Part shown: one piece after another, positions 52,666-61,372 of the stretch
Layout: every line of letters starts with the position of its first letter
Numbering within the stretch: the first letter of the stretch is position 1
Assembly: GCA_003132445.1 (NCBI GenBank)
Contig: PKXU01000122.1
Location: forward strand, 16,456-79,995
Reading direction: 5' to 3'
Length of the DNA stretch: 63,540 nucleotides
Source: Acidobacteriaceae bacterium
Lineage (GTDB): Bacteria; Acidobacteriota; Terriglobia; Terriglobales; Acidobacteriaceae
Translations under genes and position numbers: made by a program
Notes under the pieces: model-generated
Seen by the model: the letters and a program-made list of their open reading frames with translations, nothing else
Databases searched by the model: none
Told to the model about the DNA's origin: nothing

Positions 52666-53155
52666 CGAACACTCCGGTCCCGCCCGCGTTTCTTTCTTAG
52701 CGGACGAGCTTCACCGGGGCGGAGTCAGAAGAGTTGCGGGAGGAAGAAACGAAGAGCGTCGCGATGCTGCCCCGAACGGGGGACAGACTAGGCCAGAGAA
52801 TTCTTCTCTAAGCGGAGTCCGCTGCGCAAGCTTGGGAATCTTTTGCACTTATCGCTTTAACTTCTGCCGAGGTTTGTGACCGCACTCTCAGACCCTATTG
52901 GGTCGGGGGGCCGTTCCCTGCCCGGCTGACTTCTCAGCTTCAATCCTTCCCGGCCTTCGACTGCTCGACTGGCCGGTGAAATGCCCCCTTTACGCGAGGG
53001 CGATCGATATTTTTGGGGCTGCGCCTCCAAGCGCAGCAAACTGCTTCCTGCCGTCTTCCGGTTCCTGAATCCGTTACTTCTGAACCCTAGTTGAGCTAGC
53101 TGGCTCTAATTACTCACCCATCTTACCTATTCACCTATCCTACTTACCCATCCAG
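52666..53155. other. Long leader region between rodA and rng
   Basis: No gene. On the rng-sense strand there are several possible hairpins, e.g. GGCGCAGCCCC / loop around 53020 and GGGAACGGCCCCCC near 52905; T/C-rich words ACCCATC/TTACCTATC repeat three times near 53100-53155. An RNase E-type autoregulated 5' leader is possible but not shown. Confidence 0.35.
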
Positions 53156-54253
53156 CTAGTTTACGAAGCGGCGCATACGGACGTTCATCACCATCCCCAG
53201 CGCCAGGAACATGAACAACACGGAAGACCCACCATAACTCATCAGCGGCAGGGGTATTCCGGTAACCGGCATAAAGCCAACTACCATGCCGACGTTGACC
53301 AGGATATGGAAGCTAAGCACAGCCACCACACCCATCACCACGAACGTTCCAGCGCGGTCGGGCGCTGTTTGCGCGTTCTGGGTCAAACGCATCAGCACAA
53401 TGAAGTATAGCAGCAGAATCCCCAGAGCGCCTACGAATCCATGTTCCTCGGCGAAGGCCGCGAAAATGAAATCCGTTTGCGGAACGGGGAGGAAAGCGCC
53501 GTGTGTTTGCGAGCCTTTGCCGCCCCAAAGGCCCCCCGACCCCACGGCAATTTTGGATTGCTCAACTTGGTACCCCGACCCCTGCGGATCGAGTTCGGGA
53601 TCGGCAAAGCTGGTCAGGCGTTGCTTCTGGTACGTCTTTAAAACATGCACCTTGGGGACGAAGAAAACCGCCCCGACAGCTGCCGTGGCGAGCAGGGCGA
53701 CCACCAACCCCTGCTTCCACTGCAGCCCTCCTAGAAACACGCCCACGATCACGATTGGGAGATAAGTAAGAGCCGTGCCGAGATCCGGCTGTTTGAGCAC
53801 CATCAACATGGGAATACCGACGATTGCCCCGGCCTTCATGAAATCGGTCCACGAAAGCTCCCGCTGGCGCATGTCGGCGAAATATTTTGCGATGGCGAGA
53901 ATCAGGATCAGCTTGACCCACTCGGAAGGCTGAAAGTGATTGCCGCCGGGCATTTTGATCCAGCGCTTTGCCCCGAGATATTTCTGGCCGAAGACTAACA
54001 CCGCCATGAGAGAGGCAACTGCGGCGATATAGAACCAGTGGACCTGGTCAAGCAGTGCCTGGTAATTCACCAGGCTCATCAGGAACATTGCGCCCACGCC
54101 AGCCCCGACCCAGTAGACCTGGCGAATATGCGCTCCGGCGAACTTCGTGTGCATGGTGGCGCTGTGGATTTCCATCACGCCCATGCCGCAAATGATCAGC
54201 ACGAACATCAGGAGGATCCAGTCGAAATCGCGGTATGAAACGTAGCGGCTCAT
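53156..54253 (-). CDS. rodA: Rod shape-determining protein RodA
   Basis: 365 residues, ten helices, SEDS family. It polymerises lipid II glycan strands during elongation. Visible family segments are WVGAGVGAMFLMSLVNYQAL, FQPSEWVKLILILAIAKYFA, KQPDLGTALTYLPIVIVGVF, VEQSKIAVGSGGLWGGKGSQ, LPVPQTDFIFAAFAEEHGFV and GMVVGFMPVTGIPLPLMSYG. The partner transpeptidase MrdA is encoded just upstream. It is shorter at the ends than average but complete. Confidence 0.95.
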   Translation of the reverse strand: MSRYVSYRDFDWILLMFVLIICGMGVMEIHSATMHTKFAGAHIRQVYWVGAGVGAMFLMSLVNYQALLDQVHWFYIAAVASLMAVLVFGQKYLGAKRWIKMPGGNHFQPSEWVKLILILAIAKYFADMRQRELSWTDFMKAGAIVGIPMLMVLKQPDLGTALTYLPIVIVGVFLGGLQWKQGLVVALLATAAVGAVFFVPKVHVLKTYQKQRLTSFADPELDPQGSGYQVEQSKIAVGSGGLWGGKGSQTHGAFLPVPQTDFIFAAFAEEHGFVGALGILLLYFIVLMRLTQNAQTAPDRAGTFVVMGVVAVLSFHILVNVGMVVGFMPVTGIPLPLMSYGGSSVLFMFLALGMVMNVRMRRFVN

Positions 54254-54254
54254 C

Positions 54255-54370
54255 GGTACCCAGTACCCAGTACCGAGTACCGAGTACGACCCTCCACGAA
54301 ATTCATTTCCTGTACTCTCATCGAACGCTTCTGTTCTCTCTCGGTACTCGGTACTTGCGACTCGGTACTA
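54255..54370. repeat. Word-like repeat between mrdA and rodA
   Basis: Left arm 54255-54288 has the word (C/G)AGTACC three to four times, and the right arm 54340-54370 has the inverse word GGTACT(C/T) three times. The right arm includes the mrdA stop codon (54368-54370). Confidence 0.65.
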
Positions 54371-56332
54371 GCGCAGTCCCGGTGCCGCCGTTGCCAGCGG
54401 CATCGGTTTCTTTGGCAAGTCGAGAACAAATCTTCCGCCTGCAAGCTTTTCTTTATCGCCGTCGGAATCTGGCTCGGTCCATAGGCCACCGATATCGACG
54501 GTACCGTCACTCTTCGGCTTTTCGACCATTTTGGTGGGTGTGCGGCGTTGCTTCTCGACATAGGCTTTGATCACCTGCGTTGCCAGGCGTGCCGCCAACT
54601 TTCCGTGCTCGCCGCCTTGGAACAGTACGCAGACCACTACGTCCGGATTGCGCCGCGGCGTGAAACCCACGAACCAGCCGTTCTGCGCGAGATCTTCGTC
54701 GTTCTTGAACTTTGCGCGAGTCGCCAGTGAGACAATTTGCGCCGAGCCCGTCTTGCCTGCAATTTCTATTCCCGGAACGGCAGCCATAGGCGAGGTGCCT
54801 CCCGGCAGAAGCACTTTGACCATCGCGTCAGTGATGAATGTCCAGCCATTCGGGTCAATCGGAACGTTCTTCACTTCCGTATAGTGTTGAGCTTCTACAT
54901 AGCCCGGTGGCATGTCGGTCGGATTGATGACGTGCGGCACAACCATCCGCCCGCCCATGGAAATTGCACTGATCGCTCGCAACAATTGCACTGGAGTAAT
55001 GGCGATGGCGCCTTGCCCGATGCCGACTGAAATGGTTTCGCCCGCGAACCACTTCTGCTTGAAGTTGCGAATCTTCCACTCTTCCGATGGCATAACACCG
55101 CTCACTTCGTTGGGCAGATCAATTCCGGTCTTTTGGCCTAATCCAAGCTCGGTGGCGTATTTCGCGATGCGGTCGATACCGAGTTTTTCCGCCAGCGTGT
55201 AGAAGAAAACATCGCAGGATTGGTAGATCGCTTTTTCAAGAGTGACTTCTCCGTGCCCGCCTTTTACCCAGCAACCGAAGCGGCGGCCATAAAATTCCGC
55301 ACTGCCGGTGCAGTTGACATGAAGAGTCTGCGCGATCCCTTCCTGCCAGCCGGCCACCGACATGATGATTTTGAAGGTCGATCCGGGCGCCAGCTGCGCT
55401 TGAATGGCTTTGTTCAGCAGCGGCTTGTCGGGGTCGGTGACTAACTTGTTCCATTGGTCGCGCGACACGTGCACGGCAAAGTCATTGGGATCAAATGTCG
55501 GCCCGCTCACCATGGCGAGGATTTCGCCGGTGCGCGGGTCCATCGCGACGATAGCTCCGTTCTTTCCCGCCAATGCCTCTTCCGCCGCGATCTGCAAATC
55601 AATGTCGATCGTCAGCCGAAGTTGTTTGCCCGGAATCGCATCAGTCTCGCCCAGCCGTCCAACTTCGCGGCCGTGGCTGTCAACCAGAGCCTGACGCGAT
55701 CCATTCGTGCCCATGAGCAGCGTGTTGTACTGGCGTTCAACCCCGGAAATGCCGACCACATCGCCGGCGTTGTAGAGCTCGAACTGCGGCTGGTTCAGCA
55801 TGTCTTCGCTGACTTCGCCAACGTAGCCGATGAGGTGGGCCATGAAACCATTGCGCGGATACAGGCGACGATGCGCCATGATCGTATCCAGCTCAGGCAA
55901 TTCGTTGCGATGCGCCTCAATGAACTGCAATTCGTCGGGAGTAATGTCTTCTTTCAGGAAAATCGGCTGGTATTGCGGCAGTGCGGCGAAATGACGGATG
56001 CGCGCCCGCACTTCGCTGGGGTCAAGATGCAGCCCCTGCGCGATGAGGTCGGCGTCGCCGGCAAGGTCGCGCGACGAATCGCGCATCATCAACGCGGAAA
56101 AAGACGGATAGTTATCGACAATGGTGCGCCCTTCGCGGTCCAGAATTTTGCCGCGAGGCGCCAGCACGGGCACGTTGCGAATGCGATTTTTTTCCGCCGC
56201 CAGCGAGTAGAAATCGCTCTGCATTACTTGCAGGCGCCATAGCCCGTAGGCCAGCACCAGGAAGATGCCGAGGATGATGTATTGCGCCGCCGTCAGGCGC
56301 ATGGCGGAAACTTTGTCGTCGCGTCCGAGCAT
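54368..56332 (-). CDS. mrdA: Penicillin-binding protein 2 (elongasome transpeptidase)
   Basis: 654 residues. One N-terminal membrane helix, PBP dimerisation domain (VPVLAPRGKILDREGRTIVD, GRVGLETDAIPGKQ-like) and transpeptidase domain with S318-x2-K (STFK), SCD (372-374, replacing SxN) and KTGS (527-530). It crosslinks peptidoglycan at the lateral wall with RodA. The tail after about 610 is Pro/Lys-rich. It lies between mreD and rodA in the usual order. Confidence 0.95.
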   Translation of the reverse strand: MLGRDDKVSAMRLTAAQYIILGIFLVLAYGLWRLQVMQSDFYSLAAEKNRIRNVPVLAPRGKILDREGRTIVDNYPSFSALMMRDSSRDLAGDADLIAQGLHLDPSEVRARIRHFAALPQYQPIFLKEDITPDELQFIEAHRNELPELDTIMAHRRLYPRNGFMAHLIGYVGEVSEDMLNQPQFELYNAGDVVGISGVERQYNTLLMGTNGSRQALVDSHGREVGRLGETDAIPGKQLRLTIDIDLQIAAEEALAGKNGAIVAMDPRTGEILAMVSGPTFDPNDFAVHVSRDQWNKLVTDPDKPLLNKAIQAQLAPGSTFKIIMSVAGWQEGIAQTLHVNCTGSAEFYGRRFGCWVKGGHGEVTLEKAIYQSCDVFFYTLAEKLGIDRIAKYATELGLGQKTGIDLPNEVSGVMPSEEWKIRNFKQKWFAGETISVGIGQGAIAITPVQLLRAISAISMGGRMVVPHVINPTDMPPGYVEAQHYTEVKNVPIDPNGWTFITDAMVKVLLPGGTSPMAAVPGIEIAGKTGSAQIVSLATRAKFKNDEDLAQNGWFVGFTPRRNPDVVVCVLFQGGEHGKLAARLATQVIKAYVEKQRRTPTKMVEKPKSDGTVDIGGLWTEPDSDGDKEKLAGGRFVLDLPKKPMPLATAAPGLR

Positions 56333-56339
56333 TGCTTGT

Positions 56340-56531
56340 CAGTTCTCGGTTCTCAGTTCCCGGTTCTCAGTTAAGCGTTATAGACTTGCGGCTCACCACT
56401 CGAACGGAAAACTGCGGGGATATTTCGTGTAGATCAATTCTAATCCCAGCCGGGCTTCCAGCTTCAGAACAGGGAGTAACGTAAGTCACCAGCCTCTCCG
56501 CTGAGAACTGAGAACCGACAACTGAGAACTG
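56340..56531. repeat. Word-like repeat between mreD and mrdA
   Basis: Left arm 56340-56372 has (G/A)GTTCTC words, e.g. CAGTTCTCGGTTCTCAGTT, and the right arm 56501-56531 the inverted ones, CTGAGAACTGAGAACCG and ACTGAGAACT. The middle has no gene. Confidence 0.6.
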
Positions 56532-56535
56532 GGTT

Positions 56536-57057
56536 TCATGTTCTTTGCTTAAATTTATCGAGCACGAAGTACAGCAACACTCCCAGGAAGGCGTTGGCCA
56601 ACCCGGCTAGAATTCCGTGCGGCCAACTCCAGGTCTGGGTCATGTTGACCAGTCCGCGGGCCACCGTGAAATAGACGGCGGCGTGCACCAGATAAAATCC
56701 CAGGGTCACCAGAAAGCGCGCGCCAGCGTTTTCCACGTCGAGTTTCACTCCCAGCGATGACGCTCCGTAGCCCACCACAGTCTTGGCAATTCCGTAGATT
56801 CCAATCGGATTGTGGCCTAGCATGTCCTGTGCCAAGCCGATGCAGGCTCCGGTGATCAGGCCCGAAATCGGATTGCGACGCGCCATGGCAAAAAAGATCG
56901 TAACCAGCAGAGGCAGATCGAAATAGACCGCGAACCAGGGAAAGCGCAGCGGAACAAAGGCTTGTATAAACAGGGCCAATAACGGAACGCCGACCGTTAC
57001 CGGAATACTGAACCGGTAGACCTCAACCTGCTCCCCGGATGTGTAAGTAATGGGCAC
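56536..57057 (-). CDS. mreD: Rod shape-determining protein MreD
   Basis: 173 residues with five or six helices. The GTG at 57057 is chosen: it is one base beyond the mreC stop codon and gives a start MPITYTSGEQVEVYRFSIPV, close to the family start. Family segments: YFDLPLLVTIFFAMARRNPI, SGLITGACIGLAQDMLGHNP and IGIYGIAKTVVGYGASSLGV. It is a membrane component of the elongasome between MreC and MrdA. Confidence 0.9.
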   Translation of the reverse strand: MPITYTSGEQVEVYRFSIPVTVGVPLLALFIQAFVPLRFPWFAVYFDLPLLVTIFFAMARRNPISGLITGACIGLAQDMLGHNPIGIYGIAKTVVGYGASSLGVKLDVENAGARFLVTLGFYLVHAAVYFTVARGLVNMTQTWSWPHGILAGLANAFLGVLLYFVLDKFKQRT

Positions 57058-57058
57058 G

Positions 57059-58531
57059 CTAGTGTGGGCTATCGTCAGCCGCGGGCTGCGAGGTAGATTG
57101 GGACGGCGCAGACGAGGATGATGAAGATGGTTTCGGCTTCGCGTTAGGAGAATTGGAGTCGTCGGGTGTGATCGACGGCGCTGCTGCCGGATTGGTGGAC
57201 TTTTGGGCGATTGAAGTCGGACGCACCGAGGACGGAACGGATGCCTTGGCTTGAGGCGGCGCTGACAATGTGCCGGTTTCGCCACTTGAATCCGCTGGAT
57301 TCTTGCCAGTCTTCACAACACCGGCGGCGTTAGTGCCCACGAGGCTTGTCTTCGCGATGCCAGTGTTTGCTCCCGGCTGGACTATGCCGGTCTTTGTTGT
57401 TGTCGTTCCCGTCTTTGCCACTCCGCTCTGGGCGACGGAAGATGACTTCGTCGAAGCTGCTGCAACCGAGCCGGCTGGGGCTGATCCCGTCAAACTTTGT
57501 TCCGTTCCCTGCGGCTTGGGAGTGGCTGTGATTGTTGGATTGCTTGCTGGCTTGGCTGGGGGCGCACCAGCGGCCGCGCCATTATTCAAAATGGCGGCAG
57601 CGGACTTTGCATCCGCAGCCGGCTTGTCGGGAACGGAGGGTAATCGCTGCGACAGAATATCGGAAGCTCTCAGGTGAACAGCATCCTCAGCTGTCGCCGT
57701 CCGCTCCTGTTTCTCCACCAGCACCAAAACTTCTTCCAATTTGCTGAGGTCGGCGGCCGGCTTGATTTTGATGTTCAGAAACAAATCCCGGCCGTTGCTG
57801 ACTTTCGTGACAGTGCCCACCGGTAATCCCTTGGGAAAGATTTGGTCGCCGCCGCTGGTGAGGACAGTCTCGCCCACGGGGACTTGCTCATCACTCATCA
57901 CCCGTTCCAGCACCACTTCGCCGTTCGTTGTTCCGCGCAGCACGCCTTGCAGACGTGTCTTTTCGAGCATCGCGCCCACGCCGCTGCTTTCGTCGTTAAT
58001 CAACAGCACCTGCGCGACAGATGGAAACACGAGCAGCACTTTGCCGACAATTCCATCGGACGTCATCACCGCCATATCGCGCTGGATACCGGCATTCTCG
58101 CCTTTATCGATATAGATAATGCGGGAGTGGTCACTGCCGCTGGAGCCGATCACCTGGGCGGCCACGGTGCGTGAAATGAATTGTTCTTTAAAGGAGAGTA
58201 GCGTTTGCAGGCGCCGCGCCTGCGCGGCGTCGTCGGCGAGGCGGACCTGCTGCAGCCGCATCTGCTCGATTTCGTCCTTGAGCTGCCGGTTCTCGGCGCG
58301 CACTCCGCGCAGATAGAAATAGTTGTGCCAGAGATTGCCGCTGCCGCGCTCGACCCAAACCAGCGCGCGCTCGAAAGGAGTGACCGCATCCACGGCCCAA
58401 ATGCGGATCAGGCGAGTCTTTTCCTCATCATTCCCGCTCTTCTTGACCTGGACGGCCAGCCCCAGCACCTGCAGAAACAACACTCCTACAAGAATGATCA
58501 GGTTGCGATAACGGCCGAGGACAGATTCCAT
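57059..58531 (-). CDS. mreC: Rod shape-determining protein MreC with long C-terminal extension
   Basis: 490 residues; typical MreC has 270-370. One N-terminal membrane helix (NLIILVGVLFLQVLGLAVQV), a coiled coil (RAENRQLKDEIEQMRLQQVR) and the beta domain (SRIIYIDKGENAGIQRDMAV, GLPVGTVTKVSNGRDLFLNI). From about residue 290 the sequence is low complexity, rich in Ala, Thr, Ser, Pro and Lys (NPTITATPKPQGTEQSLTGS). The extension lies in the periplasm. MreD is coupled after it with one base between. Confidence 0.93.
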   Translation of the reverse strand: MESVLGRYRNLIILVGVLFLQVLGLAVQVKKSGNDEEKTRLIRIWAVDAVTPFERALVWVERGSGNLWHNYFYLRGVRAENRQLKDEIEQMRLQQVRLADDAAQARRLQTLLSFKEQFISRTVAAQVIGSSGSDHSRIIYIDKGENAGIQRDMAVMTSDGIVGKVLLVFPSVAQVLLINDESSGVGAMLEKTRLQGVLRGTTNGEVVLERVMSDEQVPVGETVLTSGGDQIFPKGLPVGTVTKVSNGRDLFLNIKIKPAADLSKLEEVLVLVEKQERTATAEDAVHLRASDILSQRLPSVPDKPAADAKSAAAILNNGAAAGAPPAKPASNPTITATPKPQGTEQSLTGSAPAGSVAAASTKSSSVAQSGVAKTGTTTTKTGIVQPGANTGIAKTSLVGTNAAGVVKTGKNPADSSGETGTLSAPPQAKASVPSSVRPTSIAQKSTNPAAAPSITPDDSNSPNAKPKPSSSSSSAPSQSTSQPAADDSPH

Positions 58532-58540
58532 AAGAAACCA

Positions 58541-58635
58541 GTTTCAAAGTTTCAAGGTTTCAAAGTTGCAAGGTCTCAAAACATTCGCGCCGATGGTCGA
58601 CGTGAAACCTTGAAACTCTGAAACCTTGAAACTTC
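58541..58635. repeat. Word-like repeat between mreB and mreC
   Basis: Left arm 58541-58580: (G)TTTCAA(A/G)G three times, then TTGCAAGG. Right arm 58603-58633: GAAACCTTGAAAC, CTGAAACCTTGAAAC, the inverse. No gene in the loop. Confidence 0.7.
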
Positions 58636-58647
58636 ACACCGAAATAT

Positions 58648-59712
58648 CTACTCGATCGAAATCTTCCTCAGCAGCTTGAAATCGCTGAGCATCTTGCCCG
58701 TGCCCAGCACCACGCTGCATAGGGGATCGTCGGCAATGGAAACCGGCAGCCCGGTTTCTTCGCGGATGCGCTTGTCGAGATTTTTCAATAGAGCGCCCCC
58801 GCCGGTCAGCACGATGCCGCGATCGCTGATGTCGGCCGAAAGTTCCGGGGGCGTCCGTTCCAGCGCTACGCGAATCGCGTTCATGATGGTCGATACACAT
58901 TCGCTCAACGCCTCGCGAATTTCGCCGTCATCGACGGTAATTGTTTTCGGCACGCCTTCGATCAGGTTGCGGCCTTTAATCTCCATGGTCATCGGCTTAT
59001 CGAGCTGGTGCGCGGAACCGATCTCCATCTTAATCTGCTCGGCCGTACGCTCGCCGATGAGCAAATTATATTTGCGCTTCAGATAATTCATCACAGCTTC
59101 GTCCATCTGGTTGCCGGCCATGCGCACGGAACGCGAATAAACGATGCCGCTCAGCGAAATCACGGCGATATCGGTGGTGCCGCCGCCGATATCGACCACC
59201 ATGTTGCCGCTGGGCTCGGTAATGGGCAGTCCTGCGCCAATCGCCGCCACCATGGCCTGCTCCACCAGATGCACTTCACTGGCCTTGGCGCGATAGGCGG
59301 AGTCCATGACGGCGCGCTTTTCCACCTGCGTGATCTCCGACGGCACGCCAATCACGATGCGGGGATGAACCAGCATCTTGCGGTTGTGCGCCTTTTGAAT
59401 GAAGTAGTTGAGCATCTTCTCGGTGACCTTGAAATCGGCGATGACGCCATCTTTCATAGGCTTGATAGCGACGATGTTGCCCGGGGTGCGGCCCAACATT
59501 TCTTTCGCTTCTTTACCCACCGCCTCGACTTCGCCCGTGTTTTTATTGATGGCGACAATGGAGGGTTCGTTGACGACAATGCCCTTGCCACGCGCATATA
59601 CGAGTGTGTTGGCAGTGCCGAGATCAATGGCCAGATCGCTGGAGAAAATGCTGAACAGCGACCGCAAGTTGTGGCTGCGTGTAGGACTGGAATGATATCC
59701 GTTATTTGACAT
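58648..59712 (-). CDS. mreB: Rod shape-determining protein MreB
   Basis: 354 residues, bacterial actin. The phosphate motifs DLAIDLGTANTLVYARGKGI and GNMVVDIGGGTTDIAVISL, adenosine motif VLTGGGALLKNLD and EAMVAAIGAG-like EQAMVAAIGAGLPI are there. A longer Ser-rich N-tail (MSNNGYHSSPTRSHNLRS) than in E. coli precedes it. MreB organises the elongasome below the membrane. It is the first gene of the cluster mreBCD-mrdA-rodA, read on the minus strand. Confidence 0.97.
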   Translation of the reverse strand: MSNNGYHSSPTRSHNLRSLFSIFSSDLAIDLGTANTLVYARGKGIVVNEPSIVAINKNTGEVEAVGKEAKEMLGRTPGNIVAIKPMKDGVIADFKVTEKMLNYFIQKAHNRKMLVHPRIVIGVPSEITQVEKRAVMDSAYRAKASEVHLVEQAMVAAIGAGLPITEPSGNMVVDIGGGTTDIAVISLSGIVYSRSVRMAGNQMDEAVMNYLKRKYNLLIGERTAEQIKMEIGSAHQLDKPMTMEIKGRNLIEGVPKTITVDDGEIREALSECVSTIMNAIRVALERTPPELSADISDRGIVLTGGGALLKNLDKRIREETGLPVSIADDPLCSVVLGTGKMLSDFKLLRKISIE

Positions 59713-59891
59713 GACAAATGTTCTCGCGTCTTTCGACGTGCTCTTCTTCCGGAGCCTGCCGGAGTATTCGATTGTGGTGGATACAGGGTGCCTTCATTCT
59801 ACGGGAAAGCTGGCAACCCTGCCCCACCCGAAAGTTCTCTTGCTCAACCGCTCTACTTCCCAACTTAGCTCGCAACAAACCCGTTATCCGC

Positions 59892-61178
59892 CTATTGGAT
59901 AATGATCTTCTGCTGCTGCGTATTGACTCCGCCCTGCGCCGTTTGCGCCGTCACCGTAATCACGGCTTCGCCCGTGGGTAGCGGCGGAGTGAAGTAATGG
60001 AACCCGCCGTCTGGATTTACCATCGGCACTTCACTGCCGTTCACCATCACCCGCGCCCCGGTCTGGGTCTTGCCCGTCACCTCGATCACGTGCCCATGCT
60101 GTATGAAAGGGTCCAATTCCAGTTCGATGGCCTCGGTTTGCTTGCCTTTGGAAATAATGGTGAAGCGATTTTTCTCGCTCTCCACCGACTCTTTTCCTGT
60201 TGCGTCGTAAGACTGCACCATCCAGTAATAAGCGCCTTCTCCAAGGCTGGTGACTGTTACCGCGGCTGTATTAACTTTCTTGTCAACGAGTGTAGAAGAA
60301 AAATACGGATTGCGGGAGATGCGGAGGCGGTAACCAACTGCATTCGCCATCGGCGTCCAGGAAAATGATACGTCCTTCGTTGCCTCACCCGAAGAAAACA
60401 GCGGCGCCATATTGGCCGGCGCGATCGGCGTCGGCGGACCAATTTCCTTGTCCTTCTCCAGGCGCGATTGATTTCCCTGGAAACTCACTTTTTCCCAGTT
60501 CGCCAGTTTCACGGTCTGACCGTTGCGTGTGACCTCGCCGGTTCCTTTTTTCATCAGGATTTCGTGCTGGTCGGCCTTGGGATCGTTATGCACCTGGGCG
60601 GCCGACTCAGGGGCCAGCGAAGCGGTCGCACCCGCCACAATCACCTGCGATTTCGATCCTTGACTGTAAGTCGCGGTGGAAAGATCCACGGTTCCGGTGC
60701 TTACAGCCACGGCCACATTGGTCTGCTGCTGGTCGTTGGCGGAGTTCTCTTCAATCACGATCAGTGAATCCTGTTTCACGGTGTAACTGGTGCCGTCATT
60801 GAATACAACCTTCGCCATGCCTTCGGAGCCCGTCTGTACCACATCGCCTTTTTCCAACGGGATGCTGTAATCGCCGGTGACCCAGCTGTTGCCGTTACTC
60901 TTCTTCACGCGCACCGTTCCATCGAGTGCGGTGAAGTGCGCCTGCTGCGCGGTGGAAACTCCTGATCCCGTCGCCGGAGCCATATCTGAAATGCGTTCCA
61001 GCACCTTACTGGCGGCGCTTTCGCCCGCTCTCAAACCGCTCTCGGTGAACTGTGGAAAGGCGACATGCATCACAATGAGAAAGATGGCGAGGCCCGCCAG
61101 AATCAGCAGCACCACGCTGCGGTAGGTGACGGTCGTCCACGCAACATGGATCCCCGGTTTGCGGTTATCAGCAGACAC
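59892..61178 (-). CDS. Membrane-anchored FecR-domain protein
   Basis: 428 residues. A cytosolic stub, one helix (VVLLILAGLAIFLIVMHVAF), then a FecR-like domain (ALDGTVRVKKSNGNSWVTGD, IPLEKGDVVQTGSEGMAKVV, ...TVDLSTATYS). A Fn3-like part (PTPIAPANMAPLF, WTPMANAVGYRLRISRNPYF, YYWMVQSYDATGKESVES) and a C-terminal Ig-like domain (GHVIEVTGKTQTGARVMVNG) follow. No sigma factor or receptor gene is near, so this is not a classical FecR. It probably is a periplasmic protein, maybe binding glycan or other proteins. Upstream of mreB by 179 bases. Confidence 0.82.
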   Translation of the reverse strand: MSADNRKPGIHVAWTTVTYRSVVLLILAGLAIFLIVMHVAFPQFTESGLRAGESAASKVLERISDMAPATGSGVSTAQQAHFTALDGTVRVKKSNGNSWVTGDYSIPLEKGDVVQTGSEGMAKVVFNDGTSYTVKQDSLIVIEENSANDQQQTNVAVAVSTGTVDLSTATYSQGSKSQVIVAGATASLAPESAAQVHNDPKADQHEILMKKGTGEVTRNGQTVKLANWEKVSFQGNQSRLEKDKEIGPPTPIAPANMAPLFSSGEATKDVSFSWTPMANAVGYRLRISRNPYFSSTLVDKKVNTAAVTVTSLGEGAYYWMVQSYDATGKESVESEKNRFTIISKGKQTEAIELELDPFIQHGHVIEVTGKTQTGARVMVNGSEVPMVNPDGGFHYFTPPLPTGEAVITVTAQTAQGGVNTQQQKIIIQ

Positions 61179-61372
61179 TTTGGACCAAAAACCTCAGTAA
61201 ATATGCGGTAGATAAAACGTTAGCACAAGCAAAACCGAGGGAACGACACGTAATCAGTTTGGGACGTTACCTTGGTGTAAACGATGGGTCCATTTGTACC
61301 GATTCCCGGGGGGTTGGAAGGTTGAATGGCGGCCTGTGAAAGCCCGTTGCGATCAGCTATCCTTGCCGCTCC

